Of a stretch of 64,000 nt of DNA, positions 7,155 to 14,501 are shown piece by piece. The position numbers were made by a program, and so were the translations under genes. The stretch is from Marinococcus halophilus (GTDB lineage: Bacteria > Bacillota > Bacilli > Bacillales > Marinococcaceae): NCBI RefSeq assembly GCF_002265875.1, contig NZ_NPFA01000001.1, positions 186,001 to 250,000 on the forward strand. The letters run 5' to 3'. Numbering within the stretch: the stretch's first letter is position 1; each line of letters opens with the position of its first letter. The notes under the pieces are model-generated. The model was given only the letters and a program-made list of their open reading frames with translations. It ran no database searches and was not told the DNA's origin.

Positions 7155-8147
7155 ATGCATAAACTCGCCAAACAAGCAGGACTCAGCGCCTGCGGGCTGA
7201 TCGCTGCAGCAGCTGCCTATGCATTCTTTTCGCCGCGGCCTGCTGCCTGGTACGTCAAGCGGGCTTTTAAAGGAGGGCTTGAAACCGAAGCCCCCGATTT
7301 TGCTGAAGCAGCAGAGCAAACGGTACAGTATCAGGATATTGATTATGAATCCCAATACCGCAACGGCCGGCTCGATATTATCCTGACCACAAAAAAAGAA
7401 GAAAAAACGCCAGTCATTTTTTGGATGCACGGCGGGGCTTACGTGGGAGGCGACAAGCAGGACACTTCCAAGTATGCTACTTACCTGGCGGCCTCCGGCT
7501 ACAATGTGATTAATATTAACTACGCTCTCGCCCCGACTGCCGCTTATCCTGCTCCATTAATTCAGCTTGATGAGGCGTATCGTTACATCAAAAAGCACGC
7601 CGAAGACTACAACATCGACTTAACCAATATTTTTTTCGCCGGCGACTCTGCGGGAGCCCAGATTGCTTCTCAGTATGCAGCCATCCAGCTGAACGAGGGA
7701 TATTCCCCGTGGGTGCCGGTAAGGCGGCATATTGACCCGCTTTATATTAAAGGAGTGCTGCTGTTCTGCGGGCCGTATGATCTTCGCCAGATTGCGGGAG
7801 CTCCGCTCGGCTGGTTCAACCGCTTCCTATTTAAGCGTATTGGCTGGGCCTACATCGGCACCTATAACTGGGAGGAGGCTCCGGCCCTTACAGAAATATC
7901 CATGCTGCAGCGCCCGCCGGAAAAGTTTGCGCCAACGTTTATTACTGACGGCAACAAAAACTCGTTTGACGCCCAGGGGAGAAAGCTTGCTGCCCTGCTA
8001 AGCCGCCGTGTGCCCGTCCGGGACATTTTCTACGACAAAGATGAATTACCGGTGGAGCACGAATACCAATTTATGATGGATAAGCCTGCCGCCCGGCAGA
8101 CGTTCCGTTCCCTGACCGCTTTTATTGATACGTACAGCCGTGCGTAA
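7155..8147 (+). CDS. Alpha/beta hydrolase with N-terminal membrane anchor
   Basis: 330 residues from the ATG at 7155, which is 9 bases after AGGAG; an ATG two codons earlier is too close to that site. Residues 8-25 are hydrophobic and probably a membrane anchor; LSAC at 10-13 resembles a lipobox, but the preceding stretch is too short for a normal lipoprotein signal. The oxyanion motif HGGAY begins at His92 and the nucleophile elbow GDSAGA places Ser at 165, so it belongs to the esterase/carboxylesterase superfamily. The C-terminal VEHEYQF supplies the likely His. It ends at a bidirectional terminator shared with the convergent M24 peptidase gene. The substrate is unknown. Confidence 0.83.
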   Translation: MHKLAKQAGLSACGLIAAAAAYAFFSPRPAAWYVKRAFKGGLETEAPDFAEAAEQTVQYQDIDYESQYRNGRLDIILTTKKEEKTPVIFWMHGGAYVGGDKQDTSKYATYLAASGYNVININYALAPTAAYPAPLIQLDEAYRYIKKHAEDYNIDLTNIFFAGDSAGAQIASQYAAIQLNEGYSPWVPVRRHIDPLYIKGVLLFCGPYDLRQIAGAPLGWFNRFLFKRIGWAYIGTYNWEEAPALTEISMLQRPPEKFAPTFITDGNKNSFDAQGRKLAALLSRRVPVRDIFYDKDELPVEHEYQFMMDKPAARQTFRSLTAFIDTYSRA

Positions 8148-8153
8148 AAAACA

Positions 8154-8192
8154 AAAAGGGCCTGCGCATTTTAAACGTGCGTAGGCCCTTTT
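8154..8192. terminator. Bidirectional rho-independent terminator
   Basis: A 15-bp stem (8154-8168 with 8178-8192) has A-rich and T-rich flanks on its two sides and sits between convergent genes. Confidence 0.92.
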
Positions 8193-8204
8193 CCCATGTG
8201 CTTA

Positions 8205-9296
8205 TTACATATCCAAAAGTGTCTCCAGCCGGTTCATAATCTTCCCACCGTGTTCACCAACAACCACGTCATCTTCCAGCCGGATGCCTCCCCACCCTTC
8301 GATATAGACACCCGGCTCGATCGTAAGCACCATTCCGGCTTCAAGCAGATCATCGTTATTCCCATGAATTGAGGGCGCCTCATGCACGTCCATGCCCATG
8401 CCGTGACCAACGCGGGTAATAAAATGATCCCCATGCCCTGCTTTGGTGAGCACGTCCCGAGCCGCTTTATCCACGTCCCCTATTCGTCCGCCGTGACGGC
8501 ACGCCTTAATTGCCGCCGCTTTTGCTTGAGATACAAGGTTAAGGCGCTGCTGCGATGTTTCATCCGCTCCTCCAAACACCCAGGTGCGCGTGATATCGGA
8601 GCAGAAGCGTCCGTACCGGGCGCCAAGATCGACTAAAATCAAATCGCCCTTTTGAAGCGGATTTTCTGATGGCACACCGTGCGGATAGGCACTTTTTTCT
8701 CCAAACAAAACAATCGTATCGAATGCCGCTCCGTCTGCGCCTGCCCGCTTCATCGCATCTTCGAGCTGATGGACCACCTGCCGTTCTGTCACTCCTTCCT
8801 GAAGTCCGGCTGCGACAGCTTTGAGAGCCTGTTCGGCAATATCCACTGCCTGCTGAATGTGTGTCAGCTCCTCTCGTGATTTAACCTGGCGGCTCTCCAC
8901 CACCACACGTTCAAAATCGGTATAACGCACGCCAGGATAGATAAGCTGCAGCTTTTCAAACCGGGCCACGGATAAATGAGCTTTTTCCACCGCGATCCGG
9001 AAAGGATTGGGCAGTTGTTTATGAAACATCTTTTTAACGCTGTCCCACGGATCTTCGCTGTCCCTGTAGGTGACTATGCCTCCCTGCCATCCGCTGTTTA
9101 TTACCAGGCTCTTTTCCATTTCCGGGCACACAAGCACCGGCTCTCCTTCCTGAAAAATCATAAGCATTAAAAGCCGCTCGTGCGGGTCCGAGTAAAAACC
9201 GCTCGCATAGTATATGTTAGCCGGATCCGTGAGAATGGCTGCATCCTCCTCCCGTTCCAGCAGCGCCTGTCTCCATAATTCGATTACCGTCGTCAT
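8205..9296 (-). CDS. Xaa-Pro peptidase / M24B metallopeptidase (PepQ-like)
   Basis: 363 residues from the ATG at 9296, which has AAGGAGG upstream; the longer frame to 9410 has none. Residues 1-130 form the creatinase N-terminal domain and 140-360 the pita-bread catalytic domain. All five metal ligands are visible: Asp223 (VDLGAR), Asp234 (SDITRT), His298 (GHGMG), Glu327 (IEPGV) and Glu341 (RLEDDV). Such enzymes cleave dipeptides or N-terminal residues before proline in the cytoplasm. Length and order resemble B. subtilis YkvY. It is a single-gene unit. Confidence 0.9.
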   Translation of the reverse strand: MTTVIELWRQALLEREEDAAILTDPANIYYASGFYSDPHERLLMLMIFQEGEPVLVCPEMEKSLVINSGWQGGIVTYRDSEDPWDSVKKMFHKQLPNPFRIAVEKAHLSVARFEKLQLIYPGVRYTDFERVVVESRQVKSREELTHIQQAVDIAEQALKAVAAGLQEGVTERQVVHQLEDAMKRAGADGAAFDTIVLFGEKSAYPHGVPSENPLQKGDLILVDLGARYGRFCSDITRTWVFGGADETSQQRLNLVSQAKAAAIKACRHGGRIGDVDKAARDVLTKAGHGDHFITRVGHGMGMDVHEAPSIHGNNDDLLEAGMVLTIEPGVYIEGWGGIRLEDDVVVGEHGGKIMNRLETLLDM

Positions 9297-9369
9297 TATT
9301 TTGCCTCCTTTACCTTTAGTATCGCATAATTTTTTATGTGCTTTCCAGTTGTCCCTTCTTTCCTTGAAA

Positions 9370-9395
9370 GTTTGTCCAACAGCAAAAACGGGAAA
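9370..9395 (+). promoter_or_regulatory. Possible sigma-B promoter
   Basis: GTTTGT and GGGAAA are 14 bases apart, roughly fitting GTTTAA-N12-14-GGGWAW. It lies upstream of the stronger sigma-W-like promoter at 9412 and may be chance. Confidence 0.25.
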
Positions 9396-9411
9396 TAATG
9401 ACAACGACAAG

Positions 9412-9438
9412 TGAAACTATGCCCTTTTTGGATGCGTA
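9412..9438 (+). promoter_or_regulatory. ECF (sigma-W-like) promoter
   Basis: TGAAAC (9412-9417) and CGTA (9435-9438, in GCGTATATATA) are 17 bases apart, identical in spacing to the element at 4686-4712. It lies 69 bases upstream of the split tubby-like gene, whose B. subtilis counterpart yxjI is a known sigma-W target. Confidence 0.65.
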
Positions 9439-9507
9439 TATATACATAGATAACCAGCGGGGTGGTTTGGGCGCATACCGCGCAAACCATAAAGGGGGGC
9501 AGCATCT

Positions 9508-10067
9508 ATGCAGAATCAGGAATGGGTCTTTAACGATATACTTTTCTTTTCCTCCCACAATTCAGTTCCAGTCTATAACCATGGCGGGGAAGCAGTCGGT
9601 CTGCTCGAGCGGGCCGACGCCAAATCCATTGATGTTAATACCGATCATATGCGTACCGGGGACGCGTACCGGTTTAAGGATACCCATGGCCGCACGAGAA
9701 TGGCCATGGGCGTAAAAAAAGCAAGATGCACCGCCGCCTCCGCTATCATTACATGTTTCAGCCTTGCAGCGGAGCAGCAGAAATTGAGCTGCGGGATCAA
9801 ATATTTTTTCCATATTTTCGCTTTCACGCTAAAGGGCGTATTGACGATGAACAGCTCGAAATTTTCCAGAACCGCCACGAGCAGCTGATCGTAAGGTGTG
9901 AAAAAACGACTGTGGCCACGATAACGTTTAAGAATTCCGGCTGGAAAGTTTCCGCCGCCGTCAAAAAAAACCAGGATTCGTGCGTGACTACTCCCGAATT
10001 TCTCACGCTTGCCTACTGTATGTTCCGCCTAAACGACTTTGAATCCTCCGATATAAAAACTCTGTAA
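9508..10067 (+). pseudogene. Tubby-C-like (YxjI/LOR-type) protein split by a -1 frameshift in an A7 run
   Basis: Translation starts at ATG 9508, 8 bases after AAAGGGGGG. Frame 1 reads LLERADAKSIDVNTDHMRTG, then GRTRMAMGVKK, as far as the A7 run at 9714-9720 and beyond that turns into a Cys/Ala-rich tail. The -1 frame continues sensibly (SKMHRRLRYHYMFQP, then ELRDQIFFPYFRFHAKGRID) to a stop at 10065. Joined, the product has 186 residues and looks like a tubby-C-terminal-like beta barrel. In frame, the run reads A AAA AAA, the canonical X XXY YYZ slippery heptamer. The break could be programmed frameshifting, a true mutation or one missing A in the assembly. A sigma-W-like promoter precedes it. 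The family call is tentative. Confidence 0.55.
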
Positions 10068-10120
10068 GTACAATCTCCAGCAGAAGTTCCTTGATTCTTA
10101 ACTGAAGGGAGCATAGATTG

Positions 10121-10333
10121 ATGGATATGTACCGCATTCAATCGAGTCATTTAGCACAGGCCGGCTATGATCCATTCAGCGAGCTTCTTCGTGTTGAGTT
10201 TACCGATGGCAACGTCTATGACTACCGCGGCGTGCCCGAGCATATTTTCCGCGGCTTAATGGCTTCGGATTCTGCCGGCGAATACCACTACCGGCGCATA
10301 CGTGACGTTTATCCGTATACGAAAGTCGGGTGA
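10121..10333 (+). CDS. KTSC-domain small protein
   Basis: 70 residues covering a single KTSC domain: SSHLAQAGYD, LLRVEFTDGNVYDYRGVP, then RDVYPYTKVG. The ATG at 10121 is 9 bases after AAGGGAG; a TTG one codon earlier is less likely. The domain is common in Bacillus and phage genomes and was named for its link to lysyl-tRNA synthetase in some proteins; its role is unknown. It follows the split tubby-like gene by 53 bases and may share its transcript. Confidence 0.85.
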   Translation: MDMYRIQSSHLAQAGYDPFSELLRVEFTDGNVYDYRGVPEHIFRGLMASDSAGEYHYRRIRDVYPYTKVG

Positions 10334-10336
10334 CAG

Positions 10337-10365
10337 GAGCAGGGCCGGTGGCCGCTGCTCTTTTT
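10337..10365 (+). terminator. Rho-independent terminator of the KTSC gene
   Basis: GAGCAG pairs with CTGCTC, with an inner GGCC/GGCC extension, followed by T5. Confidence 0.8.
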
Positions 10366-10381
10366 ACGGCTTTCAACAGAT

Positions 10382-10416
10382 AAAAAAACCCGCCTTCCTG
10401 TTTGGAAAGACGGGTT
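10382..10416 (-). terminator. Rho-independent terminator of the 3D-domain gene
   Basis: On the minus strand ACCCGTCTT pairs with AAGGCGGGT and is followed by T7. Confidence 0.85.
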
Positions 10417-10430
10417 CGGTCGTTTATTGA

Positions 10431-11108
10431 TTAGTCCAGCACTGTTACTTCTACATCCTGGCGTCCAAATGCATAAGCATCAGATTTTGTCGGTACGTGA
10501 ATGTCGATGCGGTCGTTGTTGATGGCGCCGCCGGTGTCCGCCGCTTCATATGTGCCCATGCCTTCAACCTTTACGGTAGATCCAAGCGGAATTACGTCCG
10601 GGTCTACAGCAATAACGTCAGCCCCGCGGTCTTTATTCAGGTTAACGCCTGTGGCAGTAATACCGCTGCATCCAGCACATTCAGCTGTGTAAGCAGTAGC
10701 TTCCATAGTCATGGTTTCGCCGCCGCTGTCTGCACTGCTGCTTGTGGATTCTTCCGAAGAGCTGCTGTCAGACGATTCGGATGTGGAAGCTCCTTCCACC
10801 GCTTCCCCGCTGTCCATGTCGTCAAGTGCTGCGCGGGTGTTTGGTCCGATAATGCCGTCCACCACAAGACCATGGTCGCTCTGGAAGCTGCGTACGGCGC
10901 TGTCCGTAATCGGACCGTAAATGCCGTCTACCGCGTAATCGTAATAGCCTTCATCCTCAAGCACGGCCTGGGCTTCGGATACATCGTCCCCGCGGTCCCC
11001 TTTATTTAATAAGTCTGCTGCGTCCGACACGGCCGGCGCTGCTGTAAGCAAGCCTGTTCCAAGTGCAAGTCCGCCGGCCCATTTCATCGATTGACGTACA
11101 GAAAACAT
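10431..11108 (-). CDS. Secreted cell-wall protein: peptidoglycan-binding domain plus 3D domain
   Basis: 225 residues from the ATG at 11108 (GGGGGT upstream). Residues 1-31 form a signal peptide with a likely cut after AVSDA. Residues 35-96 are a PG_binding_1 repeat (GDDVSEAQAVL, DGIYGPITDSAVRSFQ, DGIIGPNTRAAL). A Ser/Glu/Gly linker spans about 101-130. The C-terminal 3D domain has the three aspartates that name it: Asp169 (AVDPDVIPLG), Asp191 (AADTGG) and Asp202 (DIHV). The 3D fold is a double-psi barrel related to lytic transglycosylases such as MltA and to Rpf-type stationary-phase factors (YocH, YuiC). The protein probably remodels peptidoglycan outside the cell. The frame upstream of 11108 has no ribosome site. 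Confidence 0.9.
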   Translation of the reverse strand: MFSVRQSMKWAGGLALGTGLLTAAPAVSDAADLLNKGDRGDDVSEAQAVLEDEGYYDYAVDGIYGPITDSAVRSFQSDHGLVVDGIIGPNTRAALDDMDSGEAVEGASTSESSDSSSSEESTSSSADSGGETMTMEATAYTAECAGCSGITATGVNLNKDRGADVIAVDPDVIPLGSTVKVEGMGTYEAADTGGAINNDRIDIHVPTKSDAYAFGRQDVEVTVLD

Positions 11109-11475
11109 ATGTGAATACCCCCAACTGTTTGAATTTCTCTCACAGCAAGAACTATAACGGACGGGGGAGGGGGACTTCAAGCTTATTAGTTAATTGTAAT
11201 TACATTGTAATTTCTATGTAATTATTACTAATGGCTGATAAATTCCCGTAACAATTCCTCTGTTTTTTACTTAATATATTTATACCCTGTGACTCGCGCC
11301 TTACAAATGAATCTCGTAAATCTTCTTTGTCATCATGAACAGCGACATGCTTTTCTTCTATTACAAAAGCTTTTTGTTTCCGTTACGGCAATTCTGCTTT
11401 TTTCAAGAAAGCAGTATGCAAGTAGGTATAAATTAACCTGTAAAAAAACCGGAAGCACTTTGCTTCCGGCCCAGG
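11109..11475. other. Intergenic region (367 bases)
   Basis: AT-rich gap between two minus-strand genes. It holds the UspA terminator at 11442-11469. A short plus-strand frame (11289-11516) lacks a ribosome site and overlaps that terminator and the end of uspA. Nothing else was seen. Confidence 0.6.
11442..11469 (-). terminator. Rho-independent terminator of the UspA gene
   Basis: CCGGAAGC (11449-11456) pairs with GCTTCCGG (11462-11469), with T7 on the minus strand. Confidence 0.9.
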
Positions 11476-11928
11476 CTATTCTCCTTTGCTGTCTACGATC
11501 AATATATCGCAGTTAGCCGAACGGATGACGGCCTCCGAGAAGCTTCCCATCAGCGTGCGGTCCATCTTGTTTTTGCTCGTCTGCGGAAGCAGCACCAGAT
11601 CAATCTGGTAGTCCGGCACCACCTTCTGCATGAGGGTCTGCGTCGGTGCCCCGTGCTCGACAATCAGCTTTGCATTGAGTTTCCCGTGAGTCTGGGATTC
11701 TGCTTTCCGTTTAACTTCCTGCAGCGTTTCGGTTGCTTCATCCTCTGCTTTTTTCAACACGTCTGGTTCATAGCGGGCAAACGGGCCGTAGCCTTTTTCC
11801 TCCACCATCGCAGCCAGGTGTAGATCTGCCCCGTGGAGCTCAGCTAAAGCACAGCCTCTGTGCACTACATGCTCCGGCACGCCTGCCGTTGGATGTACGC
11901 CGATTAGAATGTTTTTGTATAGTTCCAT
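11476..11928 (-). CDS. Universal stress protein, UspA family
   Basis: 150 residues, one Usp domain: YKNILIGVHPTAG at the first strand and the C-terminal LMGSFSEAVIRSANCDILIV, corresponding to the nucleotide-binding G-x-SE-hhR motif. The usual G-x2-G before it is changed (DRTLMGS), so ATP binding may be weaker. Usp proteins support survival under starvation or stress in the cytoplasm. The ATG at 11928 has AAGGAGG 10 bases upstream. It is a single-gene unit. Confidence 0.9.
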   Translation of the reverse strand: MELYKNILIGVHPTAGVPEHVVHRGCALAELHGADLHLAAMVEEKGYGPFARYEPDVLKKAEDEATETLQEVKRKAESQTHGKLNAKLIVEHGAPTQTLMQKVVPDYQIDLVLLPQTSKNKMDRTLMGSFSEAVIRSANCDILIVDSKGE

Positions 11929-12001
11929 TATTTACACGCCTCCTTATTAAGTATATGGAATGCGTGTTATGCTTATTCCCATCCACCCGTAAATCTATGC
12001 A

Positions 12002-13558
12002 TTAATTGTAAAAACGGGGAGAATTCTCAGCAGTTATTCTTAACTGCGAAGCACTGCGCACCTCTGTCCACGAAGGAGTGGCGCCGCTCTGAATACGCGG
12101 AAAACTGCTTAAATATATTTCCAGGCGCAGGCGGTTTCCCGCTGAAAAACGATACGCTGTTCTGCCAATATTAATGGTCAGCTCCCCGTCTGCATGCGGC
12201 TGGGCCTGCACGGTATCCACTACATTCCAGGAGGTCCCGTCAGGTTTTACCTCACTCACCCGAAGGCCAATCGGGAGCTGTGGGCAGCTCGCATTCACCT
12301 GCAGGCACGCCTGCACGTTACCGGACACTTCCCAGTTTTCAGCCAGCGGACCGCTCGTATAAACCAGCACGTCGCTTCGCTTTTGTACATGCTGCTGGTC
12401 AAAGCTTCCCGCTGGAAACCCGCTCATTAAAATACTTCCGCCGTTTGTCGGCACGGGATCCTTCGGATCATGTTCCACTCGGTGCCCAAAAGCCTGCCCC
12501 GGCGCTTTCACAACCAACCGGCCGTCCTGGCACAGGTAAAACACTGCCTCTGTCTGCCCGCGGGGTATTTCCCAGCTGCCCCGCCATTCGCCGGTGTGCA
12601 TCACATAGTAGTGCACGGGATTGTCGGGTGCGGCCTTTTTCCCCTTCAGCCAGCGGTCAAACCACTGAAGAAATAACGCGGTCCGGTCGATCCGGGCATC
12701 CGGGAAAAACACATCCCCCGCCCGGCCGCTCTGATCCTCATGCGTCCAGGGACCGATCCAGAGTTCTGCCGGGCCGGCCGTGCTTTGATATAAATCGATC
12801 GTTTCCTCCAGGAAGCAGTCGTACCACCCAGCCAGAAACAGCGCCGGCACTTTAATCCGCTCCGGTTTTATCTGCATCCGCTCTCTGGTGGCTTCAGAAA
12901 CACTGCCAAGCAGAAAATCCGAGTAGTACGCCGGCATGCCAGCAGTGGTGATTGGAGGCCACACAAGCGGATCCCCTTTTCCAAGCCAATACGGCAAATG
13001 CTCAAGATAGTGGCTGATGCGTGCCAGACCCTCAGCTCCTTGCGTCCGCTCCAGGTGATCCGGCAGCATTGATTCAGCGACCCACGTCTGCCATTTGCCG
13101 AGCTCAAACACGCCCTGGCCGCCCCGCATGGTGATCCAGCCGTCCGCAAACGCCATCATCGGCGCAATTGCCTGCAGCGATGGCGGCTGTTCAGCGGCTG
13201 CAGCCACCTGGGTAAAGCCGTGATACGACATGCCAATCATGCCGACTTTCCCGTTCACTTCCGGAAGACGAGCCGCCCATTCTACAGCGTCATAGCCGTC
13301 TGCAGCTTCATATATAAATGGATAAAATACCCCGCCAGAGGCAAACCGGCCGCGCACATCCTGGATCACAACGACATAACCAGCGGCGGTCAGGCGCCAG
13401 ACATCAACAAACGTTTCCCGGTAATGCCGGCTCGACTTATCGTACGGTAGCCGGAGCAGCAGTGCCGGCCAGCTCCCGGTTTTATCAGGGCGGTACACAT
13501 CCGTTCGCAGCACGGTACCGTCACGCATCCGGCTTTCCACCTGTTCTTCGATCCGCAT
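12002..13558 (-). CDS. CocE/NonD-type hydrolase (X-Pro dipeptidyl-peptidase S15 superfamily)
   Basis: 518 residues. The N-terminal alpha/beta-hydrolase carries the nucleophile motif GMSYHGFTQ (G-x-S-Y-x-G) and the preceding DVRGRFASGG; a beta-sandwich PepX_C domain starts at about residue 320. Members include cocaine esterase, glutaryl-7-ACA acylase and X-prolyl dipeptidyl peptidases, so the substrate (ester, amide or peptide) is open. There is no signal peptide. The ATG at 13558 is 6 bases after AAAGGAGGAAGG. The yitT-like gene ends 12 bases upstream, so the two are probably co-transcribed, though no functional link is known. Confidence 0.87.
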   Translation of the reverse strand: MRIEEQVESRMRDGTVLRTDVYRPDKTGSWPALLLRLPYDKSSRHYRETFVDVWRLTAAGYVVVIQDVRGRFASGGVFYPFIYEAADGYDAVEWAARLPEVNGKVGMIGMSYHGFTQVAAAAEQPPSLQAIAPMMAFADGWITMRGGQGVFELGKWQTWVAESMLPDHLERTQGAEGLARISHYLEHLPYWLGKGDPLVWPPITTAGMPAYYSDFLLGSVSEATRERMQIKPERIKVPALFLAGWYDCFLEETIDLYQSTAGPAELWIGPWTHEDQSGRAGDVFFPDARIDRTALFLQWFDRWLKGKKAAPDNPVHYYVMHTGEWRGSWEIPRGQTEAVFYLCQDGRLVVKAPGQAFGHRVEHDPKDPVPTNGGSILMSGFPAGSFDQQHVQKRSDVLVYTSGPLAENWEVSGNVQACLQVNASCPQLPIGLRVSEVKPDGTSWNVVDTVQAQPHADGELTINIGRTAYRFSAGNRLRLEIYLSSFPRIQSGATPSWTEVRSASQLRITAENSPRFYN

Positions 13559-13570
13559 AGCCTTCCTCCT

Positions 13571-14410
13571 TTACGAGCGCACTTCCTCATGGCCAATCGA
13601 GAACGTGCCGCCTGAGACGTCTTTGACGTTGTGGACAACAATAAACGCATTCGGATCCACTTCTTTAATAACCCGTTTCAAACGCAGCAGGCGGTGCGAG
13701 TGAATAACAATATACAGCACTCGGCGCTGCTCCTTCATATATTCCCCCCGGCCGTCAAAAACGGTCGCACTTGAAGCCAGTTCCTTTGTAATACGCTCTG
13801 ATATCTGCTCGGAGTACGGTGATACTACGTTAAGCGCTTTTTTGGAATCAAAGCCGCCGAGCACAAAGTCGGTCACGACCTTTCCAATATAAAGAGTGAT
13901 CAAGGTATACATGGTGGACACCGGCCCGATAATAAAAATGCCCGCGATAACAACGAGCGCATCAAGCACGAGCGTCATGCCGGTGAGGTCCCAGCCGAGC
14001 TGCTGGTTAAAGGCGCGGGCGATAATGGACGTCCCTCCGACGGAGCTCCCGGCCTGATAGATAAAACCAAAGCCGACACCGGTAATCGCCCCGGCAAAAA
14101 TAGCAGCAAGCAGCGGATCCTCCATTGGACGCGCGTACAGGCCTTCAAAAATCCAGATGAACACCGAAAATAACGCCACGTTAAAAATGGTTTTATACAC
14201 CATATGGCGCGGCAGATAACGAATTCCGACGCCGAGCAGCAGAATAAAAATGATCGGTGTAGAAATACTGGGTGAAATGCCGATCCCGTAATAGATCAAC
14301 AGAGACATCCCGACAATGCCGCCTTCGGCAATAGAGTTTGGCATCGCAAGCTGTGTCACTGCGAGCGCAAACAGCAGCGTGCCGATAATAATGTACATTA
14401 TATTTTTCAT
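13571..14410 (-). CDS. YitT-family membrane protein (DUF161 plus DUF2179)
   Basis: 279 residues from ATG 14410, preceded by GGGGGG; the longer frame to 14464 would cross the upstream terminator region. Five to six membrane helices fill residues 1-180 (e.g. PNSIAEGGIVGMSLLIYYG and QAGSSVGGTSIIARAFN). The cytoplasmic C-terminal DUF2179 domain (about 195-275) contains ATVFDGRGEYM and ends SGGTFSIGHEEVRS. This is the widespread YitT/YxkD/YqfU family of Firmicutes; its role is unknown. It forms a two-gene operon with the CocE-like hydrolase. Confidence 0.88.
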   Translation of the reverse strand: MKNIMYIIIGTLLFALAVTQLAMPNSIAEGGIVGMSLLIYYGIGISPSISTPIIFILLLGVGIRYLPRHMVYKTIFNVALFSVFIWIFEGLYARPMEDPLLAAIFAGAITGVGFGFIYQAGSSVGGTSIIARAFNQQLGWDLTGMTLVLDALVVIAGIFIIGPVSTMYTLITLYIGKVVTDFVLGGFDSKKALNVVSPYSEQISERITKELASSATVFDGRGEYMKEQRRVLYIVIHSHRLLRLKRVIKEVDPNAFIVVHNVKDVSGGTFSIGHEEVRS

Positions 14411-14462
14411 ACGTTCTTTTCCCCCCACATATATATTTTCAGACAAAACTATATTATAACGC

Positions 14463-14495
14463 AAAAAAGAGCAGGAACGCAGCCTGCGTTCCTGC
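14463..14495 (-). terminator. Rho-independent terminator of the BCCT transporter gene
   Basis: GCAGGAACGCA (14471-14481) pairs perfectly with TGCGTTCCTGC (14485-14495), with T6 on the minus strand. Confidence 0.93.
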
Positions 14496-14501
14496 CCGCG
14501 C

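Noticed and set aside
11289-11516. A 75-codon plus-strand frame in the gap before uspA
   Set aside because: No ribosome site, and its end overlaps the UspA terminator and coding region.
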